Part shown: piece after piece, positions 17,471 to 27,313 of the stretch
How positions within the stretch are numbered: the first letter of the stretch is position 1
Layout: the number at the start of each line of letters is the position of its first letter
Assembly (NCBI RefSeq): GCF_900142765.1
Contig: NZ_FRCB01000012.1
Span: 33,828 to 97,827, forward strand
Reading direction: 5' to 3'
Source of the DNA: Roseovarius litoreus
Lineage (GTDB): Bacteria; Pseudomonadota; Alphaproteobacteria; Rhodobacterales; Rhodobacteraceae
DNA: 64,000 nt
The notes under the pieces: generated by a model
Seen by the model: the letters and a program-made list of their open reading frames with translations, nothing else
Database searches by the model: none
Told to the model about the DNA's origin: nothing
Program-made: the position numbers and the translations under genes

Positions 17471-18766
17471 ATGATTAGTATGGTTAATTTGCCAAACCTT
17501 GACGATATCCGAATTGCTGTCATTGGCTTGGGCTATGTGGGCCTGCCTCTGGCGGTGGAGTTCGCAAAAAACCGGTCGGTGATCGGGTTCGATATCAATG
17601 AAAAGCGAATTGTGGATCTCAACGCGGGACATGATGGAACGCGCGAGGTGAGCAGTGCGGAACTCGCGGAGGCCGCGCATCTTGATCTGACATGCGATGT
17701 CGGAGCCTTGAAAGATGCTAACGTGTTTATCGTGACTGTGCCAACGCCGATCGATGCGCATAAGCGTCCGGATCTGGGACCGCTGCTCAAAGCCTCTGAG
17801 ACAGTTGGCCGCGCCCTGAAAGCTGGGGACATCGTAATTTACGAGTCGACCGTGTATCCGGGCGCAACAGAAGAGGATTGTGTGCCTGTGCTTGAGCAGG
17901 TGTCGGGGCTCACGTTCAACCGGGATTTTTACGTGGGCTACAGTCCCGAGCGTATCAACCCGGGCGACAAGCAGCACCGGCTGCCTGACATCCGGAAGGT
18001 CACATCCGGGTCCACGGTAGAGGCCGCCGACCTGATCGATCGTCTCTACGCGACGATCATCAGTGCCGGGACCTTTAAGGCCGAGAGTATCCGCGTGGCC
18101 GAAGCGGCCAAGGTCATCGAGAATACGCAGCGCGACATCAATATCGCGCTGATCAACGAACTGGCGATCATATTCAATCGGATGGGAATCGACACCCAGG
18201 CCGTGCTCGAGGCGGCGGGGACAAAGTGGAACTTTTTGCCGTTCCGGCCGGGTCTGGTGGGCGGGCACTGCATTGGGGTCGATCCGTACTATCTGACCCA
18301 TAAGGCTGAAGCGATTGGCTATCACCCGGAGATTATCTTGGCGGGGCGTCGATTGAATGATGGCATGGGGGCTTATGTGGCGGGCCAGATGGTCAAGGCC
18401 ATGCTAAAAAGAGGCCTTGAGGTCGCAGGTGCGCGTGTGCTCGTGATGGGGTTGGCGTTCAAGGAAAACTGCCCGGATTTGCGGAATACGCGCGTGGTCG
18501 ATGTCATTGATGAACTGCGGGACTATGGGATGGCCGTCGATGTCCATGATCCATGGGTGGATACAAGCGAGGCGGCACGGGAATATGGGATCGATTTAGT
18601 CGATGTACCCGAAAAAGGCGCTTACGACGGAGTGATTCTTGCGGTGGCCCATAATGAATTCCGTGCGCTTGGATCTGACTTTATGCGGTCTTTCTGCCGC
18701 AGCGAGAATATCTTGTACGACTTGAAGCATGTTCTGCCGACCTCAGACGTGAACATCCGGCTTTAA
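17471..18766 (+). CDS. wbpA: UDP-N-acetyl-D-glucosamine 6-dehydrogenase (WbpA/TviB type)
   Basis: About 431 residues. N-terminal Rossmann [19 protein letters not shown]; the catalytic Cys lies in [20 protein letters not shown], the WbpA/TviB/WecC signature; C-terminal UDP-binding domain with [20 protein letters not shown]. It oxidises UDP-GlcNAc twice to UDP-GlcNAcA, step 1 to UDP-GlcNAc3NAcA. The start at 17471 follows the previous stop; an earlier in-frame ATG at 17438 overlaps the upstream gene and adds residues unlike the family. Confidence 0.9.
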   Translation: MISMVNLPNLDDIRIAVIGLGYVGLPLAVEFAKNRSVIGFDINEKRIVDLNAGHDGTREVSSAELAEAAHLDLTCDVGALKDANVFIVTVPTPIDAHKRPDLGPLLKASETVGRALKAGDIVIYESTVYPGATEEDCVPVLEQVSGLTFNRDFYVGYSPERINPGDKQHRLPDIRKVTSGSTVEAADLIDRLYATIISAGTFKAESIRVAEAAKVIENTQRDINIALINELAIIFNRMGIDTQAVLEAAGTKWNFLPFRPGLVGGHCIGVDPYYLTHKAEAIGYHPEIILAGRRLNDGMGAYVAGQMVKAMLKRGLEVAGARVLVMGLAFKENCPDLRNTRVVDVIDELRDYGMAVDVHDPWVDTSEAAREYGIDLVDVPEKGAYDGVILAVAHNEFRALGSDFMRSFCRSENILYDLKHVLPTSDVNIRL

Positions 18767-18798
18767 GTCAAAAAAATGGAAGAAGAGCAGTACTGGAC

Positions 18799-19746
18799 AT
18801 GAAAAATTTTGCGTTGATCGGTGCCGCCGGATTTGTAGCGCCGCGCCACATGAAAGCCATCAGGGACACTGGTAATAAGCTGGTGGCCGCACTTGACCCA
18901 AATGACTCGGTCGGCATCCTTGATAGTTTCTTTCCGGATGCGGATTTTTTTACTGAGTTTGAACGTTTCGATCGACACATCGACAAGCAACGCAGATACG
19001 GCCATGGACAAGAAATCAACTATGTGTCGATCTGCTCACCGAATTATCTGCACGACAGCCATATGCGGTTTGCGCTTCGGTCTGGTGCCGAGGCGGTTTG
19101 CGAGAAACCGCTTGTTCTCAATCCCCGAAACATCGATGGATTGAAGGAAATCGAGAACGATACGGGGTCCAAAGTCAACACGATTCTCCAGTTACGGGTC
19201 CATCCTTCCATCATCTCACTCCGTGACAAGATTGCCGCGGGGCCAAGGGATCAAAAATTTGATGTAGATCTCACTTACATCACATCACGTGGGCATTGGT
19301 ACCTTCAAAGCTGGAAAGGGAATGTTGAAAAGTCCGGTGGAATTGCAACAAATATCGGTGTTCATTTCTATGACATGCTGCATTTTTTGTTCGGCGCGGT
19401 TCAAGAAAACCATGTGCATCTGTCGGAACCAACGAAGGCCGCAGGCTATTTAGAGTACGAACACGCACGCGTGCGCTGGTACCTGTCTCTCGATGTGGGC
19501 GATGTGCCGCGAGAGCTGCGCGAAGCAGGGCAAAGGACCTACCGGTCGATTACCGTTGATGGCGAGGAAATTGAGTTTTCCGGCGGGTTTGCCGATCTTC
19601 ACACCCGCAGTTACGAAGAAATTCTGGCAGGTCGGGGATTTGGCCTCGAAGAAAACCGTGTTGCGATCCAGACTGTTGCAGATATCCGCAATGCCTCAAC
19701 AACCCTCGTCGGCGACCTTCATCCCTTTGTGCGTCAGACAGACTAG
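18799..19746 (+). CDS. wbpB: UDP-GlcNAcA 3-dehydrogenase (WbpB/WlbA), Gfo/Idh/MocA family
   Basis: 315 residues with an N-terminal NAD fold ([18 protein letters not shown]), the conserved [19 protein letters not shown] block and the CEKPLVLNP catalytic-lysine motif. [13 protein letters not shown] and [11 protein letters not shown] are typical of WlbA/WbpB. It oxidises the C3 hydroxyl of UDP-GlcNAcA; the PLP aminotransferase two genes on then aminates C3. It lies 32 bases after wbpA and 11 before the acetyltransferase gene. Confidence 0.92.
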   Translation: MKNFALIGAAGFVAPRHMKAIRDTGNKLVAALDPNDSVGILDSFFPDADFFTEFERFDRHIDKQRRYGHGQEINYVSICSPNYLHDSHMRFALRSGAEAVCEKPLVLNPRNIDGLKEIENDTGSKVNTILQLRVHPSIISLRDKIAAGPRDQKFDVDLTYITSRGHWYLQSWKGNVEKSGGIATNIGVHFYDMLHFLFGAVQENHVHLSEPTKAAGYLEYEHARVRWYLSLDVGDVPRELREAGQRTYRSITVDGEEIEFSGGFADLHTRSYEEILAGRGFGLEENRVAIQTVADIRNASTTLVGDLHPFVRQTD

Positions 19747-19757
19747 GAGCAGAATTT

Positions 19758-20363
19758 ATGGCTGAATATTTTAAGCATTCGAGCGCTATTGTGGATGATG
19801 GAGCGGACATTGGCGCTAATTCCCGCGTTTGGCATTTTGCACATGTATGTGGCGGCGCCTGGATCGGAGCGGGCGTGACGCTGGGGCAGAATGTCTTCGT
19901 CGGAAATCGTGTGGTTATCGGTGATCGATGCAAAATACAAAACAACGTTTCTGTTTATGACAATGTCACGCTCGAAGAGGGTGTTTTCTGCGGGCCGTCC
20001 ATGGTCTTTACAAATGTTTATAATCCGCGGGCTTTTGTTGAACGCAACGACGAGTATCGCGATACCCTGGTGCAACGCGGCGCGACACTTGGCGCTAACT
20101 GCACGATCGTTTGCGGCGTCACCATCGGAGCGTTCGCGTTCATTGGAGCGGGCACAGTGGTGACCCGTAGCGTGCCGGATTTTGCTTTGATGGTCGGTAA
20201 CCCGGCGCGGCAGATTGGCTGGATGAGCGCTTTTGGTGAACGTCTCGATTTACCGCTGGATGGGGCGGGCGAGACGACCTGTCCTCACACCAATGATCGC
20301 TATGTGTTGGAAGACGGATGTATTAAGTACACCCCGGTCAGCGCAGAAGACGGCGAACAATGA
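19758..20363 (+). CDS. wbpD: UDP-GlcNAc3NA N-acetyltransferase (WbpD/WlbB), left-handed beta-helix
   Basis: 201 residues made of hexapeptide repeats ([19 protein letters not shown]..., [37 protein letters not shown]), ending in [20 protein letters not shown] and ARQIGWM. The VWHFAHVC opening is characteristic of WbpD/WlbB, which acetylates the 3-amino group using acetyl-CoA. Its stop overlaps the start of the aminotransferase gene. Confidence 0.92.
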   Translation: MAEYFKHSSAIVDDGADIGANSRVWHFAHVCGGAWIGAGVTLGQNVFVGNRVVIGDRCKIQNNVSVYDNVTLEEGVFCGPSMVFTNVYNPRAFVERNDEYRDTLVQRGATLGANCTIVCGVTIGAFAFIGAGTVVTRSVPDFALMVGNPARQIGWMSAFGERLDLPLDGAGETTCPHTNDRYVLEDGCIKYTPVSAEDGEQ

Positions 20364-21463
20364 CCGTAAAGCCGATCCCATTTATCGACCTTGAGGCGCA
20401 ACAGGATCGCTTGCGGCCGGAGATTGACGCCGCAATTGCGCGTGTGCTTGCGCATGGAAAGTATATTCTTGGACCCGAGGTTGGTGAATTGGAAGAGCGC
20501 CTGGCCGACTATACGGGTGCTCAGTATTGCATCACCTGCGCAAATGGTACCGATGCCCTGCAGATCGCTCTTATGGCGCTTGGCGTCGGGCCAGGCGATG
20601 AGGTTATTAGCCCTGGATTTTCCTATATCGCGACAGCGGAGGCGCCAGTACTTTTGGGGGCGAAAGTAGTCTATGTCGACATTGATCCGGTTACCTACAA
20701 TCTGGATCCATCACAGCTCGAGGGCGCAATTACGTCCAGAACGAAGGCGATCATTCCGGTGTCGCTTTACGGTCAGCCGGCCGATTTTGACGAGATCAAC
20801 GAGATCGCGAGTCGCCATAACATTCCAGTCATAGAAGATGGTGCGCAAAGCTTTGGGGCCAGCTACAAAGGGCGCAAGTCCTGTAATTTGACCACGATTG
20901 GCTGCACCAGTTTCTTCCCGTCGAAGCCACTCGGGTGTTACGGCGACGGCGGGGCCATCTTCACCTCCGATGAGGACTTGGCCACTATCCTGCGCCAGAT
21001 TGCACGACATGGCCAAGATCGGCGGTATCACCATATAAGAGTGGGTGTGAACTCGCGTCTCGACTCGCTTCAGGCGGCGATCCTGTTGTGCAAGCTTACG
21101 ATCCTTGACGATGAGATTGCAGCTAGGCAGAGCGTCGCAGATGCGTATGATGCCGCGCTGGGTCCGCTGGCCATTACCACGCCGACTATCAGCAAGGAGC
21201 GCAACAGCGCATGGGCGCAATACACCATTCGCATTCGGGATCGCGATGCCGTTCGAGCAGCGCTGCATAAGGCTGCAGTGCCGAGCGCCGTTCACTATCC
21301 GCTTCCGCTGAACCGGCAACCTGCTGTGGGCGACAATTCGGTTGACTTACGGCATGGCGAGTGTGCCGCGAACGAGGTGATGAGCCTGCCGATGCATCCA
21401 TATATGGGAGCGGAGCACTTCGAACGGATCATTAGCGCTTTGGCTAATACTGTCCATCGGTGA
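20360..21463 (+). CDS. wbpE: UDP-2-acetamido-2-deoxy-ribo-hexuluronate aminotransferase (WbpE/WlbC)
   Basis: A 367-residue DegT/DnrJ/EryC1 PLP enzyme starting [20 protein letters not shown]. It has the cofactor stretch [18 protein letters not shown], the PLP lysine in [14 protein letters not shown], and [20 protein letters not shown]. It aminates the 3-keto sugar from WbpB. With WbpA, WbpB and WbpD this completes UDP-GlcNAc3NAcA. No WbpI-type 2-epimerase is visible, so the sugar probably stays in gluco form. ATGA overlap with wbpD. Confidence 0.92.
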   Translation: MTVKPIPFIDLEAQQDRLRPEIDAAIARVLAHGKYILGPEVGELEERLADYTGAQYCITCANGTDALQIALMALGVGPGDEVISPGFSYIATAEAPVLLGAKVVYVDIDPVTYNLDPSQLEGAITSRTKAIIPVSLYGQPADFDEINEIASRHNIPVIEDGAQSFGASYKGRKSCNLTTIGCTSFFPSKPLGCYGDGGAIFTSDEDLATILRQIARHGQDRRYHHIRVGVNSRLDSLQAAILLCKLTILDDEIAARQSVADAYDAALGPLAITTPTISKERNSAWAQYTIRIRDRDAVRAALHKAAVPSAVHYPLPLNRQPAVGDNSVDLRHGECAANEVMSLPMHPYMGAEHFERIISALANTVHR

Positions 21464-21470
21464 CGCGGCC

Positions 21471-22841
21471 ATGTCCTTGAGATCTCGCCTAAGCGCCCTG
21501 CGCGAGAATGGCTTAGTCCGATCGGCATCGGTTCTAGCCGGCGGAACAGCTGTGGCACAGTTACTAACGGTTCTGGCGCTGCCTGTACTGACACGGCTTT
21601 ACTCCCCGGAGGAATTCAGCGTGCTGGCCGTCTATGTGGCGATTCTAACGATGGTACAGGTTTTGGCCTGTTTACGACTGGAGATCGCCATCCCACTGCC
21701 CGAGGACGAAGTTGAGGCGGCAAACCTGCTAGCGCTGGCGCTCGTGTCCGCGATAGCCGTTGCGGTGATGACGGGCCTTCTGGTCTTGGGGTTTGGGCGC
21801 GCATTCTTTGTCGCTATCGACCAACCCGTATTGCCAACGCTTAGTTGGCTTTTGCCATTCGGTACCTGGCTGGCGGGTAGTTATGCCGCGTTGCAGTTCT
21901 GGAGCACGCGCAAAAAACGCTTCTCCACCCTCGCCCGCACTCGGATGGTGCAGGCTGGTAGCGGGCTGACTGCGCAGTTGGGTCTTGGCTTTGCGAGCGC
22001 CGGGCCATTAGGACTGATGCTGGGGCACGCACTGATGGCGGGAGCGGGCGTAGTCAACTTAGCCCGACAGGTTTGGTGTCATGATCGTGGCGCGCTGGCC
22101 GGGATTACCAAGCTGGGGATGCGCGAGGCGCTAGTCACCTATCGCCGGTTTCCATTTTATTCGACGTGGGAAGCACTCGCCAACAATGCAGCGATCCAGT
22201 TTCCGGTTCTGCTGATTGCGGCTCTAGCCCTCGGCCCCGAGGCGGGCTTCATCTTTTTGGCGACGCGAGCCATCGGCACACCTGTCACGCTGATTGGCGG
22301 AGCGGTTGGGCAGGTCTATCTGTCACGCGCGCCCGAAGAGATGCGCGCCGGTCGGCTGCCCGAATTCACCGCAGACGTGTTGAAAGGGCTGGTTCGCGTA
22401 GGCGTAGCACCACTGGTCTTTCTAGCAGTTGTCGCCTCACCCGTCTTTGCCTTCGTCTTTGGCGAGGAGTGGCGGCGGGCTGGCGAACTTGTAGCCTTGA
22501 TGACACCCTGGTTCATTTTCAAGCTGCTATCCTCGCCTGTATCGATGGTGATGCATGTGAAGATGATGCAGCGGGCAATGCTTGGACTTATGGCGACAGG
22601 ACTGATATTTCGCGTGGTGATCACGCTGGGAGCTTACCGATTCGACCCGACCCTGATCGCAGAAGGCTACGTCATTTCCGGTGCTGTCTTTTATTTGGTG
22701 GCCTTCTGGGTCTATCTTCGCGCATCAGGCGCGGGATGGGGAGCGGTGAAAGGTTGTGCTAGCTCATTTGTGCTTCCTGCAATAGCGGCGGTTCTTGCCG
22801 GCCTCGCTGTTCGCGCACTGTTTGCAGGGGTTTCACTGTGA
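21471..22841 (+). CDS. wzx: Wzx-type lipid-linked oligosaccharide flippase
   Basis: 456 residues with 12-14 membrane segments, MOP/MATE superfamily. The N-terminus VLAGGTAVAQLLTVLALPVL and then TRLYSPEEFSVLAVYVAIL is the usual O-antigen/EPS flippase opening. It moves undecaprenyl-PP-linked repeat units to the periplasmic side for Wzy. It is tightly packed between the aminotransferase and sulfotransferase genes. Confidence 0.88.
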   Translation: MSLRSRLSALRENGLVRSASVLAGGTAVAQLLTVLALPVLTRLYSPEEFSVLAVYVAILTMVQVLACLRLEIAIPLPEDEVEAANLLALALVSAIAVAVMTGLLVLGFGRAFFVAIDQPVLPTLSWLLPFGTWLAGSYAALQFWSTRKKRFSTLARTRMVQAGSGLTAQLGLGFASAGPLGLMLGHALMAGAGVVNLARQVWCHDRGALAGITKLGMREALVTYRRFPFYSTWEALANNAAIQFPVLLIAALALGPEAGFIFLATRAIGTPVTLIGGAVGQVYLSRAPEEMRAGRLPEFTADVLKGLVRVGVAPLVFLAVVASPVFAFVFGEEWRRAGELVALMTPWFIFKLLSSPVSMVMHVKMMQRAMLGLMATGLIFRVVITLGAYRFDPTLIAEGYVISGAVFYLVAFWVYLRASGAGWGAVKGCASSFVLPAIAAVLAGLAVRALFAGVSL

Positions 22842-23518
22842 AAAAGCCTGTCGTGATTTACATAGCAGGCTACGGTCGGAGCGGAAGTTCTGCTTTGTCG
22901 CGAGCTCTGGCGCAAGATGAAACGGTTCTTTCTGCCGGCGAACTGGGGCGTTTGCCGAATTTCATCCGCAACGACCATCCATGCGCATGTGGCAAACCTG
23001 TTTCGGAGTGCTTTGTATGGCGGAATGCAAGGACAGGGACTATCAATGACACTATGGAGGCGGTGATCCACGCGAATTTTCCAATCGTTGTCGATAGCTC
23101 AAAAACCGCCTACTTCGATTTTCACCGACCGCTACTCTACCGCATGAACGGCTATAGAGTCATAATGGTCCATCTGAAACGCCCCCTCTCTGGGGTTCTG
23201 AATTCCATATCCAAGGGAACCAACAAAGATCTTGAGGCCGGAATTAAACGGCGCAGGGCTCTCAACCGGACAAGAGCTGTGCTGGGATACTCTTTTGCCC
23301 ACGGCGCGGCTGTGGCCAATCGATTGATATTCAGGGATTTCATTCGTGTTGAACACACTGATATGACCCAGGACCTTTCAAAGGTGGTTCATAGTATCCT
23401 GTCCTTGGCAGAAAATGCAGCCACCCGGGAGCCTCAAGATCAAATTCTAAACCGGTCAACACATGGTATGCACGAAATCGCTGGTAACCGCCTTCTGAGA
23501 GATGACGGCCGTGTGTAA
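22838..23518 (+). CDS. Sulfotransferase family protein (PAPS-dependent)
   Basis: 226 residues from a GTG (GTGA overlap with wzx; AGGGG upstream). The 5'-phosphosulfate-binding loop AGYGRSGSSALSRAL is at residues 8-22, and the 3'-phosphate-binding helix is probably HLKRPLSGVLNSISKG. It has the length and fold signature of carbohydrate/LPS-type sulfotransferases. Its position inside the locus, between flippase and glycosyltransferase, implies sulfation of the polysaccharide or its lipid-linked unit. PAPS supply genes are not in the window. Confidence 0.82.
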   Translation: MKKPVVIYIAGYGRSGSSALSRALAQDETVLSAGELGRLPNFIRNDHPCACGKPVSECFVWRNARTGTINDTMEAVIHANFPIVVDSSKTAYFDFHRPLLYRMNGYRVIMVHLKRPLSGVLNSISKGTNKDLEAGIKRRRALNRTRAVLGYSFAHGAAVANRLIFRDFIRVEHTDMTQDLSKVVHSILSLAENAATREPQDQILNRSTHGMHEIAGNRLLRDDGRV

Positions 23519-24746
23519 ACAATTTCCTATACATGTTCTTTATCTGTATTTCGACGATATTTCCGCTGCCAAAGGGCCAAGCGTGAATGAGAGGGAATTC
23601 CTGAACGGCCTAGCGGCCTCCGGTATCCCCTTCACAGCGGTTATACCAGAACCGGCAAGACACGTTGAAGTATTAGGGTTTCAGGATGTTCTTACTGTTT
23701 CGCCTTTAAGATCGTCCCGCCTCCACCAGAGCGTTTTTGGCCAGCTTTCTGTGCTTAGCGCGGCAATCTCAGTGCTTCGGCGGAGTCAAAACAAAAATCA
23801 TCACATAGTGGTTCGCCTGCCAGCTCTGCCTTGGGCGGTGAACCTTCTGGCGCTCTTTTTTCCGCATATACCGTTACACGTAAAAAGCCTTGGTGACACC
23901 GATTTCTTGAAACGAAAAGGTGGGCTAAACGGTCTGTTGCTGAAGCCAGTTGCATCCGTCCAATCGTGGATGGTTCGATCAGCCCTGAAGCGAGTGCAGA
24001 CGATCGATACCGTCACCGAAAAACTCGCCGGCCTAATCGCACGAACCAACAAGCTTGACCCGGGTAAGATTCACGTCATCCCGAACGGAACAAACACCAA
24101 GCGTTTTCATCCCACCACCAACCATATCACGAATAATATTGATATCAGCCGAAATCAATTTGTTGTTGGATATGTCGGCGGTCAACCCTTCACTCGCGGT
24201 GGTCGCCAAATCATACAGGCAGTTTCTCGTCTCTCGGACTTGCTGCCAGAAATAAGATGCAGAATCGCCGGTGGCGATGTTCAAGACCTAGAGCGGGTCG
24301 CCATCGAATATGGAGTAGAAAGCCGGTGCGATATTGTAGGTAAAATACCTTACGATGACGTTAATGATTTTCTAAACAGTCTAGATGTCCTGTTTGCAAC
24401 TGACGATAGTTCGCGTGCAAAAATGCTTGGTAATTCTAACCAGAAGATCCGCCAAGCCCTAAGCATTGGAGTTCCGGTCATAAGCAATTCAGAGGCAGAA
24501 GCGGATTTTTTGAAAAATAATTTGATCCACGCTGTAGATACGGACGATATTGATGAGGTGTGTAATTCTTTGTTTTTAATATATAATATCGACGCTCTGC
24601 AAAGGAAGGCCTTTGCTAGAAAAGCCAGAAATTTCATACATGAAAACTACTCCCTCAATGTATTGACTGAACGTAGATTAAACATATGGGCGGCTAAACG
24701 CTCAGGCAACGCCTTTTGGATGAAGGACGACGGAAGCGTCTCATGA
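23502..24746 (+). CDS. Glycosyltransferase family 4
   Basis: 414 residues, GT-B fold. The N-terminal half begins VLYLYFDDISAAKGPSVNER; the linker region IHVIPNGTNTKRFHP is the classic GT4 boundary motif; donor-site sequences are VVGYVGGQPFTRGG and a C-terminal IRQALSIGVPVISNSEAEAD in place of the strict EX7E. It overlaps the sulfotransferase by 17 bases and the polymerase by 4. Codon use is more AT-rich from here through wzy. Donor sugar unknown. Confidence 0.85.
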   Translation: MTAVCKQFPIHVLYLYFDDISAAKGPSVNEREFLNGLAASGIPFTAVIPEPARHVEVLGFQDVLTVSPLRSSRLHQSVFGQLSVLSAAISVLRRSQNKNHHIVVRLPALPWAVNLLALFFPHIPLHVKSLGDTDFLKRKGGLNGLLLKPVASVQSWMVRSALKRVQTIDTVTEKLAGLIARTNKLDPGKIHVIPNGTNTKRFHPTTNHITNNIDISRNQFVVGYVGGQPFTRGGRQIIQAVSRLSDLLPEIRCRIAGGDVQDLERVAIEYGVESRCDIVGKIPYDDVNDFLNSLDVLFATDDSSRAKMLGNSNQKIRQALSIGVPVISNSEAEADFLKNNLIHAVDTDDIDEVCNSLFLIYNIDALQRKAFARKARNFIHENYSLNVLTERRLNIWAAKRSGNAFWMKDDGSVS

Positions 24747-26089
24747 ATATCGTCCTGTTTACTTTATGCGTGCTTCCTGTGCTTTTGATTTTGTTAAAAC
24801 AAAATGGTTATGTTTCATTCAATGCACTCTGGTTTTCTATCTTTCATTTTTTCACCTATGGTCTAGTCGGCTACACGTTTCCAAGCTCCGGCGCCGATGA
24901 AAATATCAAGTTTCTCGTAGTGACTGTGGGTTTCTTCATTTTCTGGGGTTTCTTGCTGGGATATTTGCTGGCTGCGGCAATTTCTGGAGCCGGCTACAAG
25001 TCAAGAATACCGCACGATTTCAGCCCTATTACCGAAAGTCCGAGGCTCAAATCCAGTATGGTATTGTTCATTATTTTTACGATTATCATCGCATGGCTGT
25101 ATTTTGGAGGGGCACCCCCAATTGTTTCAGCAGTCACCTCTCTTATCACTGGTCAGTTCAGTGTTGACGCAGCCATAAATGTTCGGGATTTCCGCTTTGA
25201 GCAGACCAAGGCAGCGTACTTTGGGGGAGAGTATCGTGGGCAGGGCGTTTTTCGCGCTATTACCTATACAAACTGCGCAATCATTGTATCCTACTTCACC
25301 TTTATTTTTGCGACTAGAGGGACTCGTAAATCTGCGATGTATCTGGCTACATCCATTGTGTTCGCATTCATTGTTGTTGGCGGAGTGGGAGACCGGGGAC
25401 CGTTCCTTGAGATAATTTTAATTTCTGCTGGCACCTACTCGTTGGTTAGACCTTTTAAGGCGATAAAGTTGCTCAAATTCGGTGCTTTTTCTTTTCTGGT
25501 TTTTATACTCTTGAGCAGCTTATCAACCAAAGGATTTTATTTCTATCAGCAGGAAGGCGTTTCCGGAGTATTTTCCCTAGCGGATTCCCTGATCAATCGA
25601 ATTTTCAGGGGTAATTCTCAGTATGATTTCAAAATTGTGGAACTGGTTGAGACTGGTAGCTGGCCGCTCCGTTGGGGTGATGTTCACCTTCGAAACATAA
25701 TTACAGCGATACCCGGCATCAACTATGGCGTACCGGTCTCGTACGAGTTGTTCATTTATATGAATCCTGGCTCCAACAACACGACCTTTCTTTCAGGTAC
25801 GTATCTAACGCACACCTACCTGGATTTTGGTTGGTTTGGTTCGGCAGTCCTCTATTCTGTCGCAGGAATGTTGATTGCGTTTCTTGCCAGATATGCGGAG
25901 ACAAAGTCACTCAGAAGTGTCATTATCTTGCTTGCGCTTCCAACGATCAGTTTTTCCCTCGGAAAGGTAATTGTCTACGGGATTCCGGGTCTTATTCCAA
26001 ACTTGGTTATCATCTTTTTTAGTCTTGGGATGTTGACCCTATTCCTTTCTGTGAATGTCAGTTTTCCCAGAGTTCGGTTTAGATATTGA
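24743..26089 (+). CDS. wzy: Wzy-type O-antigen/EPS polymerase
   Basis: A highly hydrophobic protein of about 448 residues with roughly 10-12 membrane segments and one large periplasmic loop (about residues 270-365: SLADSLINRIFRGNSQYDF, then GSNNTTFLSGTYLTHTYLDF) typical of oligosaccharide repeat-unit polymerases. The start at 24743 gives an ATGA overlap with the preceding gene and GGAAG upstream; 24716 is also in frame. Low GC, as usual for wzy. Identification rests on topology and context, because the family is poorly conserved. Confidence 0.78.
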   Translation: MNIVLFTLCVLPVLLILLKQNGYVSFNALWFSIFHFFTYGLVGYTFPSSGADENIKFLVVTVGFFIFWGFLLGYLLAAAISGAGYKSRIPHDFSPITESPRLKSSMVLFIIFTIIIAWLYFGGAPPIVSAVTSLITGQFSVDAAINVRDFRFEQTKAAYFGGEYRGQGVFRAITYTNCAIIVSYFTFIFATRGTRKSAMYLATSIVFAFIVVGGVGDRGPFLEIILISAGTYSLVRPFKAIKLLKFGAFSFLVFILLSSLSTKGFYFYQQEGVSGVFSLADSLINRIFRGNSQYDFKIVELVETGSWPLRWGDVHLRNIITAIPGINYGVPVSYELFIYMNPGSNNTTFLSGTYLTHTYLDFGWFGSAVLYSVAGMLIAFLARYAETKSLRSVIILLALPTISFSLGKVIVYGIPGLIPNLVIIFFSLGMLTLFLSVNVSFPRVRFRY

Positions 26090-26090
26090 C

Positions 26091-27227
26091 ATGCATCTGC
26101 TCCTACTCGCCTCCTATGCACCGTCTCTGGTAAATTTTCGCGGGCCGCTGATCGCTGACATCCTCGCCGCTGGGCACAGAGTAAGCGTGGGTGCGCCGGG
26201 TATTAGCGTAGATTTGCGCGCCAGACTCGAGGCACTGGGCGCCGAAGTGTACGACACGCCGCTGCGGCGCACCGGCACCGGAATCCTCTCCGACCTGCGC
26301 TATGGCCGCGCCCTTTATCGCTTGATGCGCCGCATCCACCCCGACATCTTGCTAACCTATACGATTAAGCCCAACATCTGGGGCGCCTTCGCCGCCAGCA
26401 ACGCCTGCTTGCCATCCTTTGCAATGGTCACGGGGCTTGGCTATGCCTTTACGAACTCTGATCGCGTGAGCTTGAAGCAGCGTGGTGTTCGGGCGATTGC
26501 ACGATGGCTTTACCGTGCAGCTACCCACCGAAACACCAAGGTCATTTTCCAGAATCCCGATGATCGCGATGATTTCTTGGCCGCCGGTTGTCTCGCGGAC
26601 GCAACTAAGGTCGCAATGGTTAATGGTTCCGGCGTGGATCTGAACCATTATGCCGCCGTGCCTTTGACTGAGGCTCCGATTTTTCTGATGATCGCGCGCC
26701 TTCTTAAAAACAAGGGCGTGCGCGAATACGCTGAAGCTACGATGTCACTTCAAAAAACCCATCCGGAGGCACGTTGCCTGCTTGCAGGGCCTTTTGACGA
26801 GGGCCTGGATGGGATTGATACCGAAGACCTGAGGCACTGGGAAGAAGGCGGTCTGGAATATCTAGGCCCTCTGGACGATGTCCGACCGGCACTGACCGAG
26901 GCCCGCGTTTATGTGCTGCCGTCATATCGTGAGGGGACCCCACGTTCAGTCCTAGAGGCCATGGCGATGGGACGGCCGGTGATCACCTCTGACGCTCCAG
27001 GATGTCGGGAAACCGTCCAGGACGGTGTCAATGGATATCTGGTTCCAGTCTGCGATCCTGAGGCTTTGGCCAATCGCATGCGAGAGATGATCGGCGACCC
27101 TATTCGGACAACGAAGATGGGAGAAGAGAGCTTGCAGATCGCACGAGAAAAATACGACGTCCGGAAAGTGAACAGGCAACTGATGGAGCACCTGGGTTTG
27201 TTGGCTGACAAAGAGTCGAATGCTTAA
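26091..27227 (+). CDS. Glycosyltransferase family 4 (PglA/CapM-like)
   Basis: 378 residues starting MHLLLLASYAPSLVNFRGPL, two bases after the wzy stop. GT-B motifs: FAMVTGLGYAF, IFQNPDDRDDFLAAG, VNGSGVDLNHYA linker, and the donor-site block PSYREGTPRSVLEAMAMGRP with the E-x7-E pair. Closest in style to enzymes that extend undecaprenyl-PP-linked bacillosamine or related sugars (PglA, WbnK). Its location directly before PglC/D/E-type genes supports a second-sugar role. Confidence 0.88.
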   Translation: MHLLLLASYAPSLVNFRGPLIADILAAGHRVSVGAPGISVDLRARLEALGAEVYDTPLRRTGTGILSDLRYGRALYRLMRRIHPDILLTYTIKPNIWGAFAASNACLPSFAMVTGLGYAFTNSDRVSLKQRGVRAIARWLYRAATHRNTKVIFQNPDDRDDFLAAGCLADATKVAMVNGSGVDLNHYAAVPLTEAPIFLMIARLLKNKGVREYAEATMSLQKTHPEARCLLAGPFDEGLDGIDTEDLRHWEEGGLEYLGPLDDVRPALTEARVYVLPSYREGTPRSVLEAMAMGRPVITSDAPGCRETVQDGVNGYLVPVCDPEALANRMREMIGDPIRTTKMGEESLQIAREKYDVRKVNRQLMEHLGLLADKESNA

Positions 27228-27313
27228 GATGGGTAAAAACCCGAAAGCCGACGTTATCGGGGCTTTGCTGGGCATCCTCCACGATCGAGGCCACGACGCC
27301 TGAGCGACACAAC

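Noticed and set aside
27231..27305. A 24-codon frame (MGKNPKADVIGALLGILHDR) between the GT4 and pglC genes
   Set aside because: No ribosome site and too short to judge; it may be a relic of a longer gene but nothing supports it.
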